NCBI GenBank assembly: GCA_018296165.2
Contig: JACKQL020000034.1
Span: 62,001 to 126,000, forward strand
Direction of reading: 5' to 3'
Length of the DNA: 64,000 nt
Source of the DNA: Termitomyces sp. T153
Lineage: Eukaryota; Basidiomycota; Agaricomycetes; Agaricales; Lyophyllaceae
Below are positions 54,737 to 64,000 of this stretch, piece by piece. The position numbers and the translations under genes were made by a program. Every line of letters starts with the position of its first letter. Positions within the stretch are counted from its first letter, which is position 1. The notes under the pieces are model-generated. The model was not told the origin of the DNA and did no database searches. It was given only the letters and a program-made list of their open reading frames with translations.

Positions 54737-55794
54737 TGTCAGGTTCTGCTAACTATGGGGGCTCAGCTATACTGGGTGAGTCCTTACTAGGCAGATACAG
54801 TGTCCTGCACTTATAACCTAGCACTCTGGAGTTGGTGCAGACTTCAGAGACTTGCAAGGGAAAGCTTAGGGAGGCTGTTCAAGCAAGTCCAGGGTGGTCC
54901 AGGGAAGTCTAAGATCAAGTATATTAAATGTTGGGCTTGGGTGGGTGTCAGGTACAAGTCTGTAAGTGAGTGTATGGACTGTGGGGTAAGCAGAGGCTTT
55001 GCAAGTGATGAGAGTGGAGCCAGAGTTTGATGGGGGATCAATCAAGAGTGATGGGTTCTGGGGCTGAGCATAGTGCAAGGTCCAGAGTTGTTGTAGGAAT
55101 GTTTGAAGAGTCATAGGGTATGTGGAGTTTGCAATGACATCAGAGTTGAAAGGAACTTAAAAATGTTAAGGAGACAGAGATGGACAAGACAAGGGAAAGG
55201 TGAGGCAAAATGGAACTGAGAAAGGAAATATATCCAAGACTAAGAATAAAAATAGAGATGAGACTGAGAAATGTAGCAGAGAAGAAACATGAAACACAGG
55301 AAACTAAGTAAAGCAATATCAAGACTAAGGTAACAGATGCTACTCTATGTCTTATATACTAACTACTGAACTTTCTCTAGGAGTGGAGGGGGCAACAGCA
55401 GAGTTTGTCAGAGCTGTGTGAGGTTGATGGGTGTTGGTTCTGATTGGAGGGCAGGCCATGGTAACATTGTAATGAGATCTGATGGGAACACAGGTCATCC
55501 TGCAGTTGTCAGGGAGCTCTGGAGAGGTTGTGGGGGTCACAGGGTTGGTGTAGTAATATATACCTGGATCAGGGAAAGTGTTAGGAAGGCTTGGAGGTCT
55601 TGTAGGCAAGAGAGGGAGCTGAGGAGGTCTATAGGGGATGTGCCAGGGTTTGCCAGGAGGTCATTGGAGTTTGCCAAGGAAGTGTTGGAGTTAATGGGCA
55701 CTGGGAGTCAACAAAGGCTGGGGTGAGTTAGGGGAAGCATTGGGGAAGGTGGGGTGTCCTGTAAGGTCTGAGGATGTGGGAGTGGGTTGTGACA
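54737..55794 (-). repeat. Solo LTR of the Gypsy1 family, inverted
   Basis: 1058 bp, TGTCACAACCCACTCC to CAGAACCTGACA on the minus strand, with a perfect target duplication GCAAT (54732-54736 and 55795-55799). It splits repeat R'. Confidence 0.92.
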
Positions 55795-56225
55795 GCAATA
55801 GTGTTTGCCAAAATATTCCTGATATATACTGGACATCAGTATGGTAACCAAGTATTCATACATGATGTCAACAAGATGCATAATAAATGTCAGTAACAAT
55901 AAAAGAGCATACCAAATGTCAATATCTGAAGTGTAGATGCTATTCAGGTATGTTTGTAAGCAAGACAAGAAAAATGATAAGTAAAAAGTCACATGGCCTT
56001 TAATATATCTGTTTTTGAGAAGAGGTATTGTTGTTGCTAGGTAAGGTTGCTAGTAATTGTTGCTAAGGAAGGTCTTGGCCTTATTGTTTTAGATCTAAAG
56101 GCTAGACTCCATGTATTGAAGCTTGTGATCCAGCAGTTTTGTAGTCACTAAAATCCCCTGCAATAGCTATGTTGTTCTAGACCTTGGAGTTAGATCTCAC
56201 ATAATGAAGTTGCATGACTTATACA

Positions 56226-57850
56226 AACTTTTGCTGTGTCCATATCAGGTGCTGCCCATATAAGATAGTCCTAGATGTCAATAACAGTGCCAAGCAACAA
56301 TTGGGTCTTATCATTGCTCCATTGTCAAGCAGGACAAGCACACTTTGGGTCTGCTGAGTGTCCATTGTCTTAATTTCTACCTGCAGCTTTAGGAAGTTAG
56401 CAGAAGAGGTGGAAGCAACAATGTAACAATGGAGGAGATACATTTCCATGCAAGAGTCCAGAGGTATGAGCTAGGAGGTGTGTTCTAGCAGAGACCTTAG
56501 CTGAGAAGGGGGTTTGTATATCTGAGGAGGGGTTTATCATTTCAGGCATAGTATCAAAAGCAGCAACAGATATATTTGATTCTATAGACAAGGGAGCAGA
56601 ATGATTAGCACTAGGCAATGGTAGCATATGGATCATCTGTTGCCCTTTTAAAAATCCTCCTCAAACTCTGCAGGAACCTCCTCCAATACATTGGCCACCT
56701 CATTAGAGCAAACAGCTATAAGTGTGTCAGAAGAGGGAGTTCCTATTGCATCCCAGGCTGCTAGGAGTTGGATGAGCAGCTCTTCTTGCTCTGATGCAGA
56801 CAGGTAGTGGACTTCTAGCCCTTGAGGACAGTAGCAGGCAAAGTGACCAGCCTTTCCATAGCATTGACACAATAGAGGAGTAGATATTAGGAGGTGATGA
56901 CATCCATTGAGACTCCTGAGAGTAGAGAGTACAAGGGAGCAGCATGGGATGGAAGGGGAAGAGTTGCATCTGCTTGTGGGGCTGCTAGAGCAGGCATGGA
57001 AGGGGGGACTTAGGGGTGAACCTGCCATGAAAGAAAGAAAACATCAAGAGTTGCATCTCCTGCAGCTCACATTGCAGTTCTATCAACTGCTACTGCTCAT
57101 GTGCCACCTTGTACCAGGTATTGACATGCTCATCATTTGGGCACTCCTCAGCTGTACTGTCAATACAATCTATGAGAGAGGGGTGGAGTCCATCACAGAA
57201 TGTAAGACAAAGTTGCAGACTATCTGAATAGCCAGCCTGTTTGATTAAGGCATGGAAAGAGTCAATGTACTTATCAAGTGACTGCTTCCCTTAACCATAC
57301 TGGATTTGGTCTCAAAGAGAAAGAGTTGCAGACTTGGCAGGATCAAGGGAAAAGAACTCAGCTTGGAATTCCTTTGCAAACTCCATTCAGCTAAAGAAAC
57401 TCTCAACTCTTCCTGGGCATCAAATGCACAGTGCATAGGTTCAGGCTTGGCCTGCCTTCATGTAGGATAGAACTCAGGCAGTTTTCAAGTTGGAGGCAAA
57501 GGCTTCACTGCTCAACTAGATATAGATGATGCAAGACTGGAGGAAGATTTCCCAACTCTATAGTCCCTATCAAATACATCAGGGAGCACAGGGCAAGGAA
57601 GTTTGGAGCAGGGTGCTGAAATCTCTGAGCTACATGCAAAAGAGAACTTTCCTGCAGCTGCTGGAGGTCCAGGAGAAGGAGTAGGAGCAAGGAGGAGATG
57701 TTTTAGGAGGGCCTGAAGAAAAAGGAACACTGTTTTAGTGGTTTGACAGAGCTCAGTGAGTTTGGCAGAGTGGAAAGTAAGGGAGGCTTGGATAAGTTGA
57801 ACCTGTGTATCTAGGGACAGCAATCAACTCCAGGCATTGTCCTGGGGGCT
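56226..57850 (-). pseudogene. Gypsy3 gag and protease first half
   Basis: The minus strand carries gag with LDTQVQLIQASLTFHSAKLT, YSDSLQLCLTFCDGLHPSLI and DCIDSTAEECPNDEHVNTWY. A zinc knuckle CQCYGKAGHFACYC follows (about 56830-56870), in which the second Cys is Tyr and the usual Arg is Cys, both transition changes. The protease begins VEIKTMDTQQTQSVLVLLDN (active-site D-S-G now D-N-G) and is broken off at 56225 by repeat R'. Confidence 0.8.
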
Positions 57851-58002
57851 TGAAGCATCAGAAGCAGGGGTTGGTTGGGTTGGTTGGGTCATAGGAGGAG
57901 TACAGAGGGCACTAAGACATTGGTGGGGGAGAGACCTTTTGAGGAACCAAGTAGAAACTCAGGCAATCAAAAAGGGGGCTCTCAAACCAAAATCTAGAGA
58001 CT

Positions 58003-58451
58003 TGTTCTGCTGTAAGAGTGACCTCTGGAGACTGTGGCTCAATCACACAACTGGCAGAGGGAGATCCAAAGTCTATTCAGTACTGTACAGTGTCTACTGA
58101 TACAACTACTCACCTGGCAGAGGGAGATTCAAAGAGAACAAGTCTGAGGATTCCCTAGGCCAGCTGTGATGCTTCAGAGGCTTCAGAAGCATGAGAAAGA
58201 ACTATACAGTATGACAGGAAGAAAAGACAAAAGTGATGTGTCAGCAATTGGTCAGCACTGATATAAGCTGGTGGCAGTGCCAAAGGGGCCATGCTTGTCT
58301 GAATAATGCACAGAGAACCAGTGAAGCAAGAGAGCTAACACTAGAACTGATAGATAGGAAAAAGAAAGGAGAACAAAGGAAAATTATAATGAGGGGAATC
58401 CAATAAGAACTGGAGAAGGAAAAGGGAGAACAAGTGGGATGTCCCCTGACA
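58003..58451 (-). repeat. Gypsy3 5' LTR
   Basis: 449 bp, from TGTCAGGGGACATCCC to ACAGCAGAACA on the minus strand. It matches both pieces of the 3' LTR and so reveals the intact LTR sequence at the H2 insertion site. Confidence 0.87.
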
Positions 58452-60515
58452 CTCTTCCTAGACCTGAGTGTAATTCTTGGCAACAAAACACACCTTCCTC
58501 TTAACAATCAGTGTTATAACTGTTTGCATATACACATCTACAGTTTACCATTTTCTTCCCCTCTAGTATGTCCAGGCATCAATAACCTCCCAAGCACCCT
58601 TCCTTTCCATCACCCCCAGTTTGACTTCCATTACAGGGACCCACAAGTCAGATCTCTTCATTGCTTTCCAGTAACTCTGTAGTACAGTATCAGTGCTGTC
58701 TATCTTGATAGATGTGAGAAATGCAAATGGGGTGGTCAAAGCCAATAAGGCCTCTGGGGTGCCCTCCCCCTTTGCTCATTCCTCCTCAGCATTCCTAGCT
58801 GCAGACTGGGTTACAATGGATTTATGCACATTCAGAATGGTGCTGGTTGGTCAAATGGTGCAAGTGAGTTGATGGAGAGCAAGGAGTAGGTTGTTAGGTC
58901 TGGGTCTGCTCCTCTACCAAGGCTGAATGGAGGGGACTGTCTGATGCTTGGGTGCAAGAAGCTACCTGTTGCTTAGGAGGTGGGATTGGAGGTGCTACTA
59001 GGTTTGTGGAAATGGAGGTGGTGGATTTCAGGTCATCTTACTCTGTAATTGGGATTGTTTGATGGCCTAACTGTTTTTCAAAGATTATGTTTCACCTTAT
59101 AACAATGAAGGGGTTTGTTTTATTTGTAGAGGCAATATCCATGGCTTGAATACCCAACCGTCATGTACTTTATAGACTGAGGGTTGAGGTTAGACCTAAT
59201 AATCTCCTTGGGGACCTGTGCATACCCAATACATCCAGAGAAGCATGAATGTTCCACATCTTGCCTTCTCCTAGACTACTTCTCTTCTGAGATGATGTCA
59301 GGGTGGTAAATAAAAGGTAATAGATTTTAGGTATAGAAGATAGTGGCTACAGCCCCAGCCTAAAAGGTTTTTGGAAGGTTGCTCTTAGCAAGAAAACACT
59401 GGACTCTATCAAAAATAGTTTGTATTGAGCATTCAACAACTTCATTTTAGAAGTGAGCATACAACATTACAGGAGTGTGATCCTCATCTCTTGGCAGTAC
59501 TCATGCCAAAGGTGGTTCACCCACTTTCTCCTGCCATTGCCCTGGATGGTTTTGAGTTTGTTTCCAGTTTGTTGCTCAGCCTCCATGATCTAATGTTTCA
59601 GGGCTGAGAGAGTAGTCTGCTTGAGTAGGTGTAGTGTTTTGCTTACATTCAAAAGTTTGGAGGGAACTGACCCTCCTTGCCTTCCTCTTTCCAATAGCAG
59701 TTCTCAATAGTGTGCCTGGTATGTTCACAGTTCATGTTGGTGCACACTACTCTGGAGTTGCAGGGTTTTTGCAAGCAGAGTTATAGAATTTGGGTTTGAT
59801 CCAGCTGTCAATCACTCTTTTAAGTGTTTCCAATGAACATTTAGGCCTGCAATCAGTTCAACAGAGGTTTTGGTTGATTGGAGAGAAGCCACAATGTAAT
59901 CCCATGAAGCAGGGAGCAATGATGACTATGGCTCTAAACTGGTTGTCTTTTATGTCCACTCCTTTTTTGATTGCATAGTTCCATCTGGAGTGAAGGTTCA
60001 TGATGTGCTCTTGGAAGTCCATTCTGTCTGAGTACTTTGTAGCTCTCAGTGCATTTTCCACCAAGTTTGCACACAGATCTGAGATGGTTCTGTCAGACTT
60101 TTTCAATGTTTTCCAGACTTTTGCTGCAGTGTCTGACATTTTGATACCAAGGCCAATGGGGTTTTTTGTGTTGTATACAATTAGCACCAGTACTCAGGCA
60201 TTTTGGACTTGCTATTCTTGGTGGGATGAGAACTTATCCCACCATTCTGTTGTAGTGGGGTAGGCATAGTCATTTTTGAGTTTGGGCTGTCTATTGTTCT
60301 GTCAAGATAACCTTTGGCACCTCTAAGTTTTGCTGCCAGGAATACTCAATCCTTTAACATAATGTAATTTGTACCATCAAATAGAAATTCTTCTAGGAAG
60401 GTAGGAGAATTGCTGTTTCCCCCAGATGTTGTGGAAGTCATGTTTTATTCTCAACAAAAGTGGTGTAAGTGGATGTTGTATAAGTGTGAGTGAGCACTTT
60501 TTGAGGCCTATAACC
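58452..60515 (-). pseudogene. Copia gag, integrase and reverse transcriptase start
   Basis: On the minus strand gag begins near 60440 (MTSTTSGGNSNSPTFLEEFL) and continues with NPIGLGIKMSDTAAKVWKTL and SDRMDFQEHIMNLHSRWNYA (60187-59858). The integrase C-terminal region is at about 59440-59080 (TIFDRVQCFLARSNLPKTF, LNPQSIKYMTVGYSSHGY). The reverse transcriptase start is SYWKAMKRSDLWVPVMEVKL (58680-58600) and runs to VAKNYTQV/AKNYTQV near 58480, where Gypsy3 is inserted. The integrase core and protease are largely lost. Stops are common. Confidence 0.85.
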
Positions 60516-60655
60516 TGTAGTTCAGAAAGACAATGAATCCCTCAGTCTTGGTAAAAGAACCCCTATTTGACCTGTAGGATAGAAAAACAATTAATCTTAC
60601 AGGCCAATGTAAGTAATGAGTAGGAGGTAGGTAAATGTGAATATCATACTCTCAG
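60516..60655 (-). repeat. 5' LTR of Copia, distal 140 bp
   Basis: Matches 25184-25325 in the same orientation (tctttctg, accaagactgagg, tacctacctcctactca on the minus strand) and directly precedes the gag leader. The proximal part of the LTR is missing, replaced by other sequence. Confidence 0.78.
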
Positions 60656-60777
60656 AATCATACTGGCTCAGCACTACCATGTTCTCTTGCTTACTCCTCC
60701 CACTCTCAGCTTCTGGACACTCAGGTGGCTACAATGGGGTCTGGCATGGACATCACAACACTGGCTTCAGTTTTAGA

Positions 60778-60990
60778 TGTTGTGATAGACTCTCTGCTGT
60801 GGTGGCAGCATTGGTTACTTCCCAGTAAATCAATGGTTTCAAAATTGTTTATTTTCTTTTCCTTTCTTTTCCCTCTCCAGCATGATCAAGCCAGATTGTG
60901 CTGCATAGTTGGCTCTGCCACCATCTTGGTATCTATGGCTGCACCTTTGGTTATTTTCTCTCAGTTCTTTTACCAAGACTCATATAGAGG
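60778..60990 (+). repeat. Copia-family LTR fragment, plus orientation
   Basis: Starts TGTTGTGATAGACTCTCTGC and follows the reverse complement of 25184-25496 for about 200 bp (taaatcaatggtttcaaaat, ttattttcttttcctttctt, ccaccatcttggtat). It lies in the opposite orientation to the adjacent 5' LTR piece, so a second Copia copy or an inversion bounded the region here. The 120 bp before it (60656-60777) are probably the 3' internal end of that copy. Confidence 0.7.
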
Positions 60991-61357
60991 AATTGGAGTC
61001 AATCATACTAGTGTATGGTACATGGGAAAAAACTACCAACAAGGGTTGAGACAAAGAAAAACAAAAGAAATGTAGATGATAAAAAGTCTCGTCGGGGTCC
61101 CAGTGGGATCCGAATACTGTCACATTTCTATATCTGGATGTCACATTGTCCAAAACAGGCCAACAAAAATTTGGACCTGGGAAACAAAATATGAAACGCT
61201 ATAATGGAGGCATTGTACTCGGTCGAGTTTCCTTATGCGGAAGAAGAAGAAAGTATACCGTCATGTTTCCGAGCGCCCAGAACCCTTTATATTACTGACC
61301 AGTAACAGAGCCTCTACGGTCCTTGTTTTGCTCCAACTCCCGCTTCTACCTCTCCGC
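60991..61357. other. Right boundary of the repeat zone
   Basis: No gene. CpG reappears from about 61089 (tctcgtcggggtcc) onward, marking the return to single-copy DNA and the promoter of the serine dehydratase gene. Confidence 0.5.
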
Positions 61358-64000
61358 ATGTTAGCCCTTGTAAGGTCGTCGATTCGGAATCATTATAATA
61401 CTCGAGTTCATAGCCGAGTCCGAGTTACCACTCGAACGAGTACTAGACTTGCGTTTACACCCAGTCCACAAAATGATTCGTCTCCTCAACGTCCTGAACA
61501 TGCCGTCATCTCCACCTTCGATCTCTTCAGTATTGGCGGTGGGTTGAGCGGCTTTAGCATCACTACAGATTAATATCTTGAGAATATACTAGTTGGCCCT
61601 TCCTCGTCCCATACTGTCGGTCCAATGCGCGCTGGAAAGATCTTTATTACAGACCTTGAGGAACTCAATTTGCTATCCCAGGCGCGAATAACTCTTTTTC
61701 CTTCATGTCTCAGCGTTAACGAGATTGACTTTGATAGATCAGGACCCTCAAAGTGACCTTGTAAGTGGCAATCATAATCCTCAACTCCCCGATAAATCTG
61801 GTATGATCTTCGAGCGCGTCTTTGCTTTAGGTATGGTTCTCTTGCAGCAACAGGTACTCGAATTTATACTGCCTTATTTCATACCCATGATTGGTAATCA
61901 TTGTTTTCAGGAAAGGGGTGGGTGCTGTCTTTACCACATGATGCCGACTACCTCATCAATGTTTCAGTCATCATACCCCACAGGCAATACTTCTTGGCTT
62001 AGAGGGTCATACATATCGTTTCTCAACGCTTTTCCGTGTAACTGATATTGTAATTATAGGTTCGGATCCAGAAACTATTCATACTGGTGCTATCCCTGTC
62101 CGCTACGAATCGATATTGGCTACTCGATCCCTTCTCTTGGGGGGAAGACATCGAATCTCATACAACATCGAACGCGACATGGTCTGGCACTGGGATCACG
62201 TGCTGAAAACCCATCCCAACGGAATGCGCTTCAGCGTTTTCGGAGAGGATGGTGAGCTTCTGGCTACAAACGAGTATTTCAGCGTTGGAGGTGGTTTTGT
62301 CGTCAATGAGAAGACAAAAGGTTTGTAGGGACTTGTCGATCTCACTTCACAGTTGACCTCTCTCAGTGGACGAAAATATGTTTTATAAGGCAATTAACAA
62401 ACGAGCAGTGCATGATTCGAGGCTCCAGCAAAGTCACTCTCTTCCTAATCCAGCGGTTGCCCCATCGGCGACTTCTACATCAGACACAAATTCCTCGAAA
62501 ACAGCCAAGGGTTTGCAATCCGCCGTTGATTATCCTTTCTTTTCTGGAGATTCGCTTTTGGCTTTGACGAAGAAACATAACGTCCGTATTAATTTACTTT
62601 TCTACTATGGGATTGACCAACGATCACAACAGTTAACAATTGCGCAAATTGTGCATGACAATGAGGTCTGTTGGACTGCGCTTGTGGTCTGACTGTTTTT
62701 TGACATGAGTCGTAGAAATCTTTTGGTTACAGTGATGAGGAAATATATACAAAGGTCCGTGAGATTAGTATCCAACCGTGGTTGGCCACCTCCCTCATCT
62801 GCAACTTTGGGTAGATCATGAAAATATGGTCAGTTATGGATGAATGTATTCATACAGGAGTGACGACCTCCGAAACCACCCTTCCTGGGCGTTTAGGCCT
62901 GAGACGACGAGCTCCCAACCTTTACAAGCGCCTGTTGCGAGGGTGAGGGGGACTAGAAAGTAATTTATCAGCATGACAAATGATTCTCTCGATTTTCTAG
63001 GATCTATCCTGGCATAACGAACCACAACTTGCCTCAAATTGGCATACCATCTCGAGTGACTGCCTCCATCTCCTTCCCTTCTGATTACATCGAGGGTGAC
63101 CAAAAGAATGCTGATGTCGAGAGAACTCCTGGGCTATTTCGGAGCAAGCAGCGAACTTTAGCAACGCGTTTGCCTCGAGTTGTCGGATCATTCGATCATG
63201 CCGTTTTGCCTATGGCTCCTGTAAGTGTAAAAGTCATTTTCTTTCTCTGCTCCTGTATTGAAACGAGCGATATATCGAAGCGAAAATCTGATATTCCAGC
63301 AATGGACTTCTTGTCTTGTTATGCTATTGCGGTAAACGAAGTAAACGCATCAGGCGGACGCATCGTAACGTCTCCAACAAACGGAGCCGCGGGTGTCATA
63401 CCAGCTGTTCTGAAGTACATCGTCGAGGTCAGCCCTAATCGCAGCCATTGCCTTGTGGTTATTCACTTTCGGCACCTTATACAGTTTCTGAGCGACGACC
63501 CAGAAAAGAGCGTTCAAACCTTTCTGTTGACTGCCTCCGTGAGTTGGGTCTTTCAACAACTTTCCCGATTGGTGGGAGAGCTCAACTTGATTTCAAGGCT
63601 ATCGGCATGCTTTTCAAGCGAGGTAGCACTATATCGGCTGCTGAAGGCGGATGCCAGGCGGAAGTTGGAGGTTCGTACCCTCGGTATTAGATGTTAGATG
63701 TGCTCAAATTCAGCCTGACAAGTTGCGTGTTCAATGGCGAGCGCAGGATTTGCCGCGTGCATGGGTGGTAAGGAAACATCTAGCTACTGTAACTGTAATG
63801 ATTTTGACCGTTAAGTTCGTTTCGGCTAGCTTCTCCGGAGATCGTTCTTCAGGTAATGTTCACCGACACTTCAATGAATGGAAGAAATGAAGGGTTTACT
63901 ATTTACAGGCAGCAGAAATCGGAATCGGTGATACAACTTAATGGAAAAATGTGTAAGAGACGTTTGCGTTAATATACCTTTATTAGAACATAACCTGGGG
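61358..64000 (+). CDS. L-serine dehydratase (iron-sulfur type), 3' partial
   Basis: Deaminates L-serine to pyruvate and ammonia with a 4Fe-4S cluster instead of pyridoxal phosphate. The start [20 protein letters not shown] is rich in Arg and Ser with no acidic residue, suggesting a mitochondrial presequence. The beta domain begins [20 protein letters not shown] (read across an intron), then [51 protein letters not shown] and [16 protein letters not shown]. The alpha domain contains [40 protein letters not shown] and [13 protein letters not shown] with a likely cluster cysteine. It then continues through [22 protein letters not shown] and HNLG at the window edge. At least ten introns; one needs a GC-AG donor (GCGCGA, about 61681). 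The bulk of the protein is present and looks intact. Confidence 0.9.

Larger units (their letters stand above)
52511..56225 (-). repeat. LTR-like repeat R', split by a solo LTR and a Tc1 element
   Basis: The minus-strand copy of R runs 56225-55795, 54736-54270 and 52658-52511, with the same block order as 26006-26944 (ctgctggatca, tggagtctagcct, tttgaatac/taaatactatac, tagcaactgcagctagcaa, cagctaggcag). It ends GCACATTAGCAACA. Without its guests it is about 1.05 kb. It is inserted in the protease of Gypsy3. No clear target duplication. Confidence 0.65.
46191..58451 (-). mobile_element. Gypsy3 chromovirus inserted in Copia
   Basis: A minus-strand Ty3/Gypsy element. The 5' LTR is 58003-58451; the 3' LTR is split into 48622-48865 and about 46191-46382 by the Helitron-like element H2. 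Between them lie gag, protease (split by repeat R'), reverse transcriptase, RNase H, integrase and chromodomain. The Copia frame is cut after AKNYTQV and resumes at ETYMLVVHLELMRMMVAVMA. Flanks aagag (58456-58452) and atgag (46.19 kb) on the minus strand look like a target duplication with one change. It is inactive. Confidence 0.85.

Overview
The window looks like chromosomal DNA of a basidiomycete fungus, probably an agaricomycete. Genes are split by many introns of about 45-60 bases, neighbouring genes share very short promoters, and the set is fungal: a fungal-specific transcription factor, homoaconitase of the alpha-aminoadipate lysine route, xanthine phosphoribosyltransferase, epsin, a YANK kinase and an ABCC vacuolar-type transporter. 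I cannot name the species.

Left flank, 1-20.8 kb, is gene dense and euchromatic. In order: a transcription factor (5' end off the window), RNA polymerase III subunit RPC4 (-), xanthine phosphoribosyltransferase (+), homoaconitase (-), SRP receptor beta (+), epsin (-), YANK kinase (-), guanylate kinase (+) and an ABCC transporter (+). They are housekeeping genes of unrelated pathways, with three head-to-head pairs only about 100-160 bp apart.

The centre, about 20.8-61.0 kb, is a retrotransposon graveyard that is nearly free of CpG. It can be read as nested insertions. One Copia element on the minus strand lies in at least four collinear pieces (60.66-58.45, 46.19-45.6, 44.0-43.65 and 26.0-25.18 kb). 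It has been split by two LTR-like repeats (R, R'') and by a 12-kb chromovirus, Gypsy3 (46.19-58.45 kb). Copy R was then hit by Gypsy1 (26.95-43.63 kb, perfect 5-bp target duplication), which was itself hit by Gypsy2 (33.79-39.29 kb). Gypsy3 was hit by a Helitron-like element and by another R copy (R'); R' received a solo LTR and a Tc1/mariner element. All coding remnants carry stops of the C-to-T/G-to-A type.

The most interesting objects are two related Helitron-like elements, H1 (minus, 21929-23615) and H2 (plus, 46383-48621). Both start with TC, both sit between host A and T, and both end 10 nt after a perfect 8-bp GC hairpin preceded by an array of 58-60-bp tandem repeats. Their last bases are CTYG, not the textbook CTRR. 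H1 carries a 196-codon ORF of unknown function. Beside H1 is a CpG-containing coding exon (21313-21653, -) that I cannot identify firmly.

Right flank, 61.0-64.0 kb: CpG returns and an iron-sulfur type L-serine dehydratase gene begins at 61358 and runs off the window. Exon boundaries were read by eye from GT(GC)-AG signals and frame, so individual junctions may be off by a few codons.
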